Source: Ophioderma brevispina (Eukaryota; Echinodermata; Ophiuroidea; Amphilepidida; Ophiodermatidae). Taken from it: 64,000 nucleotides of DNA. Below the pieces are notes generated by a model. The model did no database searches. It had not been told where the DNA came from and saw nothing but the letters and a program-made list of their open reading frames with translations. Of the stretch, positions 54,681 through 64,000 are shown in pieces. The stretch's first letter is position 1. Each line of letters starts with the position of its first letter. The DNA is taken from contig JAMKCH010088370.1 of assembly GCA_023653785.1 (NCBI GenBank), positions 62,001 to 126,000 on the forward strand, written 5' to 3'. The translations under genes and the position numbers were made by a program.

Positions 54681-57600
54681 GGTTAAGCACCGTTTTTATT
54701 AAGAGTATTTCGAGGTGCTGAATCCAAAAATACCTGTTAACAGGTGCGCCGGGGGCGCCGTTGCGTTTTTCTTTTTCACCTCACAATTCGCAAAAACAAA
54801 ATGTCCCGCCATTTTCACATAATTGTGCTAAAACCTGGGTTTAACAACAAGAGAGGTTAGAAGCGGTGGCAATACCCATGTTTAGGACATCTGAGATTCA
54901 ATATATTGGCTACTCAAAACTCGTCCCTAGTTGATTGGCTGCCATCATTGAAATTCAAGATTGCCCGCCATATTATTAAAATCAGCTATCCAACGCCTTC
55001 CATGTTATCAGACAAGACATGCAGAGCACTATGCTGTTTGGTGGACCCTGAGGAATTCAATATTGGCTCCTATAAAACTTGTACCTAGCTTGGGTTTTGC
55101 TGGCCATTTTGAATTCCAAGATGGCTGCCATAGTGTTAGGAAACATCAGTGCCTTTCAGTTTATAGACAGCGTCATGTAGAGTTCAATAAAACGCCTGTT
55201 TAATGTTTATGACACTGAGATTCCATTATGGCTACTGCAAATACCTGCCTTGGTTTCTGCAATTTTTGAAATTCAAGATTGCCGCCATATTGTTAGGATC
55301 AGCCATCCAACGCCTCTGTTATAACAGAGACATGCAACCTTTTGTGTGAACGGGTGTTTTCTCCAAACGGTCTCGCCAGGGGTGTCAGCCCACGGGGCAA
55401 ACCATACGACAGGTGTTCATCCTCGGGTTCACATAGCAATGCGAAATAGGGGCAGAGAAGTTCTTTTCGCAGACGACAAGGTTTCCGCCCATACTTTCAG
55501 CACGCTACCGGCTCTCAGGACTTTCAAACCTATGAAAAGTCCTATAATTACAACAAAACTCTAAAAAACTAGATCATTTAACAATTCCATGCCATAGTCT
55601 CGGGAACGATTCAGTAAGCGGTTATGGGAAAGGGTACAGGCCGTACACAGTTTGTCTTCTGGCATGGGAGGCATTAAACATCCATTTACGGATCTTGCAA
55701 ACATAACTGAAGTCAAATCGAGGGTGGGTCGACCTATCTTCAATCTGAAATTTCGGAAGATCCACTCCTAATATCAAAACGAACAGAGCATTTCAAATTA
55801 CAGAATCATTCGATTGGCAAAGCGTCTGGTGGAATCAGTAATTTATATGACCACTATTGAGTTGACGAACGCCTATTTTTAAGATTCCGATACACAATCG
55901 CAAAAAAATCCTTCATATTTCGAATGACTCTCACCCTTCCAGAAAGAAAAAGTGACTTCAAGTAAAGAAATTGTTTAGAAATGTATTAAGAACAACACAG
56001 CACACCCAAGAATTGGCCAGTGTGAAGGAAAATGGAGTAACAGTGGACGGACATTCTTCCAACTCCAGGAGATGTCAGATCACTGTTATCAAGCGATTGA
56101 TTCACTATTGTGGTGAGAGAGAGACGACCCATTATATTGGGTGCCATCCAGCTGTATAAGGCCTTCACGAATTTACTGGTGAAAATGCGTTTGACACAAA
56201 TGGAATGGGAAGCCGATAATAATATTAATATTTATATTTTTTTAAAACACGGCGACAATCCACCAAGTTCTCAGGGCGGCCGCTATGGAGCGCCCTTGGG
56301 TTTGCTACAACCACCGAGTAATCCAGAACTAAGCTGGCTTATGGAAATAAGTCCGATTTAGATGCATGAGGAAACTGAAGTTCCCTCGGAGAAACCTGCG
56401 AGGACGAGTAATGCAAACTGGCTTTCCGCAGGGAATCAACACCGGGCCACTGGTTGGTGAAAGCGAGTGGAGAGCCACTACAACCAACCCACCCTCACCC
56501 TGAACTGACCAGTATGTCGATGCCTTTCTCCAAGGTTGGGGAGCTCATTGTCTCCATCAACAGACCCGGAGCATGCTCCCCTTAGGACCATAAACTGGCT
56601 TTGTCCAAAAATGACATTTTAAGATCATTTCAGGGGGGTCAAAGTGTGTCAAAAAAGTACAAAATTTAAACAAAATAAGTATAAGCAGTATTTGAAAATA
56701 TGGAATAAGTTGTAATCTTCCACATTCCACAATCTTCCACTTTTTCAAAGTTTGATATAATAAGGCTCAACACTCATTGATACCATTGATGGTCCAAAAA
56801 TTCCAAATGGCACATAGACAGTTTCTGGCGCTAAGGGAACGAACTGTTGGTTCAAGGAGGAACAGGATGCCACAAATTATTAGACGTGGCTTTTCTTGCT
56901 GAAAAGGCAGACATCACTGCCACAATATGCTGAAGCCTATTTAAAAGGATTCATCTCACCTTAACTGGATTAACCAGGTCTACTTCTGTTTTAACAAGTG
57001 AAAAGGAATACAATAAAGAACACTCCTGGAAACTCACAAAAACTTGATTACTCAAGATTTCCCAATGCGGCAAGTCACAGGATTTCAGCACTGGTTTCCA
57101 CTTTTCCATGTTTCTATGATATGTAGGTTAGGAGGGTTGTGATTACAAACTTTAATCAATCTAGACCAGACAGCAAACATTCTTTTCTCCAAGATTTCCC
57201 TCTATTGGTCTGATATTGTGAACTATCTTATGAATAAGCTTTCTTTTCACTGTTTATCAGTAACACACCAACTTTCTTTTAAAACAGGTGCAGCTAATCA
57301 ACCCAGGCTCCTGCTGATTGATAACTACTGATTGTAAAAGGTCTACAAAAACTTGGAGCATAACGTCGGCACTTGTTTCCAAAAGCCTGTTAACACGATA
57401 TCTATACCGGAGAGGTTCCACCCGCCGCTAAATATGTTTCACATTAGTTGGTCTCTGGCTGGCCTAATTGAGGTTGTCCATTTGACTGTCCCATTGTGAA
57501 GGATTGTGGGTGCTACAAGTTGACTCAGTATGGATACCGACCGAGCGTGTGTTGGCCATAGCCTTGTTCAAAAACCTGAAGGCAAGCGACCATAGGGTGT

Positions 57601-58390
57601 AATGCCTCCCTCGGTCTCTTGTCCAACTTCGTTGAGAATACATTTTCGCTGCTTCCGTCCGTTTCTTAGATGCATAACGGGGGCACTTAGTGGTTTAAAC
57701 TTGATGCCAAAAGATCTATTGTCGTTTGAAATTTCATTTTCTTGCATTTCTTTGAATATCTCTGCATTCAACGTCCCCCCCACCGGTCATTGACCCACTA
57801 TGAGCTGTATTCTGCTGATCTCGTTTCTCTGCTATTATACAGAAAGGCTGACAGTTTTAGGCACCACATGGAATCCTCATTGTCATAAACATGCGTATTG
57901 CTCACAATCTCAGTCTTTGTCTTATAACATGAAAGGCGTTGGATAGCTGGTCCATAACTATAAGCCATTTTAATTCCCCCCCCCAAAATGGCAGCAAACC
58001 CAGCTAGGGTAACAAGTTTTGTAGTAGCCAATAATGGAATCCTCAAGTGTCACAATATGCGTATTACTCTGCATGTCTTTGTCTATACCATGAAAGGCAT
58101 TGGATAGATGATCTTAATATATGGTGGCCATCTTGAAGTTCAACGATGGACAGCAAACCCAAGCTAGTCACAAAAAGTTTTGGAGTAGCCAATATGGAAT
58201 CTTCAGCATCATAAACCATGGGTAGGTGCCACCACTTCTAACCTTCTATGTTGCCATAAACCAACGTTTTAGCCACAAAATTGTGTTCAAATGGCGGCCA
58301 TTTTGTTTTTTTTCTAATTTTGAAGGTGAAAACGGAAAACGGCACACCTGTTAACAGCCATTTTTGAATTCAGCACCTTCACACTTAACC
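54681..58390. mobile_element. 3.7-kb foldback-type element with ~600-bp repetitive TIRs
   Basis: The left arm ~54681-55330 and right arm ~57800-58390 are reverse complements. The outer end GAGGTGCTGAAT/GAAGGTGCTGAAT is followed by GTTAACAGGTG, GAAGGTTAGAAG(C/T)GGTGGCA, and then tandem subterminal units of ~160 bp. Each unit reads roughly: TATTGGCTAC, AAAACT, TAGCTTGGGTTTGCT, CCAAGATGGC, ATCCAACGCC, AAGACATGCAGAG. About three units lie in the left arm and two to three in the right. The 2.4-kb centre has no recognisable transposase. It splits an L1/Tx1-like LINE, which resumes on the far side, so it is younger than the LINE. Confidence 0.75.
55331..57799. other. Interior of the foldback element, no recognised gene
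   Basis: Short frames only: 55561-55743 (-), 55971-56159 (+), 57568-57783 (-, MGGTLNAEIFKEMQENEI...). None shows a known domain. The segment 56260-56580 is more GC-rich than its surroundings and may have a separate origin. Confidence 0.35.
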
Positions 58391-59445
58391 TAATTACCTA
58401 CAACACTTGCTAACCACTTGTACAAAAAATTGCCTACAGTATTAGAAAATCATCAACAATCAACCTATCTGAAAGATGTGCTCAATGCCTGGGCCTGGTA
58501 TAAACATGCTGTTAAAATTGATAATGTACGAGATAGAAAACTCAATACTTTGGAAAAAACGATGATATAAAAATAGGTAATTAAAACAAATATATTTAAG
58601 GATGGATGAAAAAGACATTCGTTTTATCAATGACTGTCTAAAAAAGGTCAACATTTAAAAAAGTCAAAATTAAAAAATAAAATTTGCCTCAAAATTCAAA
58701 CTTCCGATGACTTTGTTCTTTTTGAAAAATATACGCACCAATCAATTTCAACTATTCGTGTACTCTACCCAAAATTTTGAGACACCAGACCTATCTTCGA
58801 TGTCCTTTTCGCCTTCCCGAGTATATAAAATATATTGGTTAATATATTATTGAAGATAACAGATAAAAGGTTGCCAAAAATATGAGATAATAATGCCAAT
58901 TTGTATGAAGATAAACATTGCTACATGGGAGCAAAAGATGAACGTTCAAATACCGACAGAAAAGTGGTTGGAATTTAACGTCCTCCCTTTCAAGACATTA
59001 GTGGAAACAAAAATTAATTGGTTCCAGTATCGTATTATAAACAGAATTTTGGGTACAAGCTCTTCTCTTTTTATTATGAATATGCGTGAAAATAACTTAT
59101 GTAGTTTTTGTAAAGAAACCGAAGAAACAATACATTTATTTCTGAACTGTGATAAAGTGGTGAAAGTTTGGAAAGACTTCACTGATAGTCTACAAATAAA
59201 TCCACAAAGAAAATATTATTTTTGATGTCTTCCAATTTACCAAAACAAAGCTTTAAATACCATAATTATGTGGATAAAATGGAATATATATAAACATAAA
59301 TTACTCGAAAAAATACCAACATTTAATAATATGAAAAAGGAGCTGAAAGCAAAATATGAATTGGAAAAATTGATCCACTGCACAAACTTCAGAAATGAAA
59401 TGTTTGATAAAACTTGGGGCAAGTATTCGAACCTATTTTGAAAAG
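58391..59445 (+). mobile_element. L1/Tx1-like LINE, C-terminal part (right of insertion)
   Basis: Resumes the LINE: VLNAWAWYKHAV (~58475), FINDCLKK (~58625), then an open frame 58893-59225. The frame carries LPFKTLVETKINWFQYRIIN and RILGTSSSLF, and the Cys/His cluster NLCSFCKETEETIHLFLNC of the C-terminal RVT zinc-binding domain typical of the L1/Tx1 group. A last piece, IIMWIKWNIYKHKLLEKIP...KYSNLF, ends at ~59440. Frameshifts and stops make it inactive. No poly(A) tail was seen. Confidence 0.85.
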
Positions 59446-60240
59446 TACTATGTGAATGTAGAATGTAAGTGTGTTACACTGAATTCTGTTATGGGATATT
59501 TCTGGGCCTGGTGGGTCTTTTCTGTATGTTTTTTCTCTCCTCCTTCCTCCTCTTCCCACCGAGTCAAGGCATAAAGACTATTCCAAACAAAAATGTAATG
59601 TTTGAGAAATTGACGCACTACCAACTGATAACAGAAATTGACGTCAAACAAGTGCACAGATCAATCAAGGCCATATGGCCAAATTGGTGTTTTTTAAAAC
59701 TTTTTCTTTTTTTAAATGTTACCTTTTTAAATGTTTTTCCAAAAAATAAAATGTCTGTTGTGAGTTGGATCATAAAGAATAATCAAGCATAACAAACAAG
59801 GAAAAATACATATCTAATTCTTTTCATTCCTGGTTTTTTGCAAATAATCGTAATTTTGTATCATGTTTTTTGAGATTTTCACATTTTGACTGCCATATGG
59901 CTGCATCGTCAAATGCAGTTAAAAGTGACTCGGAAATGTGTTATTTATGGTCCAAGAACATATCACCTATATATTCCGTAAAGGTTTCAACTTATGGTAT
60001 TGGCTAAATCAGGATTTTTCTAAAATTATGTTTTTTTTCAGCCATTTTGAACTTGACGTATGTGACGACTTCAAAGTGTCAGAAAATTGAAATTATTGAT
60101 CCATTAAGATATTTCTTCACATAAATTTTACTGAGGAAGTGCTGATTCCATTAGTATCAGCTAATGCGTTTACTTTAGTGACCATTTTGAATAAACACTA
60201 AATATATTTAGTGGCCCACCCTACGCATTGATTTTTACCA

Positions 60241-62160
60241 TACCAAACTATAATATTCCTGCCTTGGAACCAAATGTTCATTAATTTCGCACAAGAAATG
60301 ACACGCTTTTATATACATTTCCTCCACCCCGAAATGATTAAGCCCAAATCAGTGCCCCTTATGGGTAAACCAGCAATTTTAATGATTAAATAACTCCAGA
60401 AACAAAAAAGAAAGAAACATGCAGAGTTGATACCCATGGCATGCACCCTGTTTGAACCGGTCTGTGACCTTTGTGGTTTTAATATCAATGAGTTACAAGT
60501 CTATGATATTCATGCAATAACACTGTGGTGAGTAAGTTATTACAAACTTAAAAGTTAGCCTACAAATTCCTGGATGTCTGCCTCTTATGTCAATATCTGT
60601 TTTTGTGACAATATATCTCGATTCCTTAATTCTTTCTTCCCATGACCTGACTCATCATTTGGAAGCCAATTGAAGAAATTTGACTATTTTATGAAAATGT
60701 GCCATGTTGCGTTAAAGATGGCATATTAAAGTAGATAGTCCTGATCAATTTATCATAAAAATATGTTTTGAATTACTACTCAGTTTTTTACTGTGGCCCT
60801 TTTCAAACATTTTCTAATAATTGAAAAAAACAAAAAATTTTTTAGAAAATGGGAATTTCACATCGCCCTTATCTCCACAACAAATCGGGCAAGAGTGGCT
60901 AGTAACTGGTCATATTTCTTAAAATTAAGAAAATTTTGCAATTTTTTTTTAGATTTGTGGAGTTGTTTTAAGATAGCCTTAGCCACTATTTTCAAAGAAT
61001 AAGCCTTAGAAAGTGTAGAATATATTTTATGAAAGGAACAATCAAACACCTCATTTTTTAACTATTGATTTGATTGGAACAATTGAAAAAGTTACTATTT
61101 CCCTCTTAAAGGGTGGCCACAGAGATTTAACATAACAGGTGTCACTAAAAATTTTATGTTTTTAACACCAATGTAACCTTTTTTATTAAAAGTGTCCCCA
61201 TATGAAAAGGACTAAGCAAAAATATTTCTTTGGTACAAAATTTGGAATTTCTAATTTCGTATAGGATCAAATACTAAATTCACCCCGTTTTATATTGAAA
61301 TTAAACAAATGAAAATTGCCTTTTGTTTTCACTTTCAAGGCATTTCTGTAACCAAAGACAATATCCCAAATAGATTTCTTACCTTATCTAAATGAAATCA
61401 CTACATGTGGCACAATATATGGGTGCCACAAAATCTCTCGTTGCACCTTTAAGCTTATTTCATAATGATGCCGTAGTGCAGGACCTTTGTTCCCAAGGTT
61501 CGAAATTGTTGAAGATAACACAATGTTTTAGGTTTAAAGGCACTATCCGTGATTTACTAAATCAGGAAATCGAAAAAATCATCAAAAATTAGATTTTTGC
61601 ATGTATGTAACAAGTACAGGTATCCTAACATACCCTACAAATGATAAGACCAGAAGTGACCTAATAGGGACAAATCGAAAATTTTAGTCATTACTGTCCG
61701 TACGGACACTTACGACAATGGAGATTCCTATCTTTGAACACTACGTAATTCTTCCATTTCTGTCAATTCTTCATTTGGAAAAAGTAACTTATGAGAATTC
61801 TACAGACTTATCCTTCACTTTTAAGCTATTCCTGCAAATTTCAAATATTTTGACTCTTACGGGTAAATCACTGATAGTGTCTTTAAACTGAGAGTGATCA
61901 AACTAATCCAAATAGCATTGAATATACGAATGTGAATGTGCAAATATCCCAACGTGTGAATATCCGAATGTGAATATCAGGCTGAGAACACTGTCATGAC
62001 TGTGCGAGGCACAGCACACAGATTCAACAGCTTGTTGGTTTGTGTCTTACAAATTATTTCCAGTACAAAAAATGACCCCAAAAATTTTTAGCATTAATAT
62101 TTTTTTTAATTTTAGCTTAGACTTGACAATTTCTTACCCTTTCTTCAACACAATTCAGAC
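60241..62160. other. Stretch without a supported gene; complex-repeat copy 2 and one MITE
   Basis: 60760-60900 matches the repeat at 50.4 kb. The rest is AT-rich anonymous DNA apart from the MITE at 61533-61887. CTCTCGTTGCACCTTTAA near 61434 resembles CTCTCGTTGCACTTTAA near 4192. No exon is supported. Confidence 0.45.
61533..61887. mobile_element. 355-bp MITE with TTTAAAGGCACTATC ends
   Basis: The left end TTTAAAGGCACTATCCGTGA and the right end (complement TTTAAAGACACTATCAGTGA, continuing TTTAC on both) are inverted over ~25 bp. The interior is non-coding and AT-rich. Confidence 0.7.
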
Positions 62161-64000
62161 ATATAGAATGCCACACCAATTCATTAATTCCACAGTAATA
62201 AATAACACAGACATCAAGAAACAGGAGTTGTGCTAGAGCATTTGGCTTTATTTTGCTGCATATTTATGAGCAAAAATAACGATCATAATATGTACACTCA
62301 GAGTATCAATATGAAAAAAAAATCCTCCAAAGGTATATGTGGAGATTCTACAGTACCAGAATGTTTAGAGTATCCCATTTTAGGGCATAAAGTTATAAAA
62401 ACAATTAAAAATATTAAAGACTACAAGAGCTATTATTTACAGGGTAGTTCTCTTAAATACTAGTATGTCCGATACAAATTCTTGTTCATTAATACCTATA
62501 TAATTGTGATAGCTTCAGCTACATAAAAAGTTAAAAGTTGTCCACTTTCCTGTCAAAATTTGGGCACCATTTAGTATCAGACCTTTAAAAATCTATATTT
62601 GGACTAGGAAAAAGGTTCATTACTTTGGAGATGAACATGTTAATACCGCAGAGAAATGTCACTTGTCAATACAAAAGAGCAGAGAAATGACACTTTTGGA
62701 TTGATCATTTTCTTGTGTTATAGTATCCCCAATTTTTTTGATTAAAATATTATTTTATTTCTCTATGTAACTTTTGAGAAAATATTCCTTGCATGGAAAG
62801 TACCTTATTTCATCATGCAAAAAAATGGAATTCCCCTATGTTGAAAATGCAATGTGTTTACATGCTCAGAGACATTTCAAGAATGAGCTACTATAAATAG
62901 CTGGGGGATTTTCCAGGTATGGTGCTAACAGATTGCAACATAGGCAAAATACAGAATGTCATTAATGACATTGTAATTGATTTGGACAATCCAAAGTCTT
63001 GAACTTATTGTTTTAGTCAACAAAAACAGATGTTATGAAAATTGTTCTTATAATATTCAAATCATTTGTGCACAAGGCTCATTATTTTGTTTGCGTTTAA
63101 AGAGTATTTCTGACCTTGCCATCCTCATGTAGCCGTAACACCTGTTGTTAGTTTGTTCTCTGCCAATGGGGTCTACCATTCGATTTTATAATGCCACACC
63201 ATTCATTAATTCCCCAGTAATAAATCACACGAAATCAAGAAAACGAGTTTGTGCTGAGCATTTGCTTTATTTTGCTGCATATTTATATAGAAAAATAACG
63301 ATCATAATCGTACACTCAGAGTAATCAATATGAAAAAAAAATCCCTCCAAAGGTAATATGTGGAGATTCTACAGTCCGATGTTTAGAGTATCCCCATTTT
63401 CGGGACATTAAAAGTTATAAAAAACATTAAAAATATTAAAGACTCAGAGCTATTATTTATCAGGTTAGTTCTCTTCAAATACTAGTATGTCCGATACAAA
63501 TTCTTGTTCATTAATACCTATATAATTGTGATAGCTTCAGCTACATAAAAGTTAAAAGTTTTCCACTTTCACGTCCAAGATTTGGGCACCATTTTGTATC
63601 AGAACCTTAAAAATCTATATTTGGACTCGGAAAAAGGATTCATTACTTGGAGATGAACTGTGAATACCGCCGAAATTTCACTTGTCCTACAAAAAGAGCA
63701 GAGAAATACACTTTTGATTGATCATTTTCTTTGTTGTTATCGTAATCCCCCCAATTTTTTTGATTAACATATAATTTTATTTCTCTATGTAACTTTTGAG
63801 AAAATATTCTTTTGCACTGAGAAAGGTAACCCCTATTTCAGCATGCAAAAACATGAATTACCCCCTATGTTGAAATGCCCATGTGTTTACATCTCAGAGA
63901 ATTTCACGAATGCAGCTTACCTATCAATACTTTGGTGGTTTCCAGGTATGGTGCTAACAGATTGCACACATAGGCAAATACATATGTCATTAAATGACAT
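62161..64000 (+). repeat. ~1.03-kb tandem duplication, second copy cut by the window end
   Basis: 62161-63186 and 63187-64000 run in parallel from AATGCCACACCA...TTCATTAATTCC through GAAAAAAAAATCC, ACTAGTATGTCCGATACAAA, TAATACCTATATAATTGTGA and CCAGGTATGGTGCTAACAGA. The second copy differs mostly by one- or two-base gains and losses, many in homopolymers, rather than by substitutions. Confidence 0.9.

Larger units (their letters stand above)
52860..60240. mobile_element. Third long-TIR element, carrying nested insertions
   Basis: 52860-53250 follows the left arm of the 12.0-17.4 kb element (ACAATAAA..TATT, ATATGGCAGCCAAA, GTCAATGTCACAATTAGAAATGTA). 59600-60240 follows its right arm (AACTGATAACAG, GAGATTTTCACATTTTGACTGCCAT). 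So the two are opposite ends of one related, diverged element. Because each arm has an internal palindrome, part of them also matches as direct repeats. Everything between 53250 and ~59450 is a LINE with a further element inside. Confidence 0.55.

Noticed and set aside
53080..59840. LTR-like direct repeats flanking the LINE
   Set aside because: The 53.1 and 59.7 kb segments match directly only because each TIR arm contains a palindrome; no TG..CA ends, primer-binding site or gag/integrase coding is present.
1..64000. CRISPR arrays, bacterial operons, phage or retroviral genes
   Set aside because: No regularly spaced repeats with unique spacers, no Shine-Dalgarno-led gene clusters, and no retroviral pol, env or LTR structure were seen; the window is eukaryotic.

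Overview
This 64-kb window is animal (metazoan) DNA. It is AT-rich, has no dense or operon-like coding, carries spliced-exon signals, and is crowded with non-LTR retrotransposons, tRNA-derived SINEs, MITEs and DNA elements with very long inverted repeats. The repeat mix suggests a marine invertebrate, perhaps a non-vertebrate deuterostome such as an echinoderm, hemichordate or cephalochordate. The species cannot be fixed from the sequence alone.

One host gene can be supported: a rhodopsin-class (class A) GPCR on the minus strand. It is pieced together from three exons: exon 1 (TM1, ends at 17721), exon 2 (TM2-TM7, 11875 to 11172) and exon 3 (helix 8 and C-tail, 4500 to 4288). Splice sites and codon phases agree at both junctions. 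The receptor has D2.50, DRY, W4.50, P5.50, Y5.58 and W6.48-x-P6.50. It lacks the usual C3.25 and has NFxxY in place of NPxxY. Exon 1 is broken by apparent single-base frameshifts, so the gene is either a young pseudogene or is damaged by assembly errors. About 92% of intron 1 is a single 5.35-kb element with ~750-bp terminal inverted repeats (TIRs).

Almost everything else is mobile DNA. 0-4.3 kb: a TA-flanked TIR element (2035-3468). 4.5-11.2 kb (intron 2): a 167-bp near-perfect palindrome and a ~0.5-kb MITE. 12.0-17.4 kb: the long-TIR element, with at least two MITEs nested inside. 18-27 kb: mostly anonymous DNA with one young-looking MITE and a tandem duplication. 27-28.4 kb: 3' end of a CR1/L2-like LINE ending in (ATGT)n. 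29.1-33.3 kb: a second long-TIR element with unrecognised open frames. 33.7-35.6 kb: MITEs and hairpin elements. 35.7-37.1 kb: a broken RTE-like LINE. 37.4-39.6 kb: a LINE-end/SINE/MITE block in tandem duplicate. 41-43.5 kb: further MITEs and a duplicated repeat. 43.9-48.6 kb: an RTE-like LINE whose endonuclease is split and inverted, with a deleted CR1/Jockey-like LINE between the halves. 50-53 kb: an inverted-repeat unit. 52.9-60.2 kb: a three-level nest, in which a long-TIR element holds an L1/Tx1-like LINE that holds a foldback element. 62.2-64 kb: a ~1-kb tandem duplication whose second copy is rich in small indels.

No rRNA, functional tRNA, CRISPR array, retroviral or LTR element was seen. 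The best candidates for something undescribed are the related long-TIR elements with nested palindromes and YY1-like motifs, the modular hairpin MITE, and the foldback element with ~160-bp subterminal repeats.
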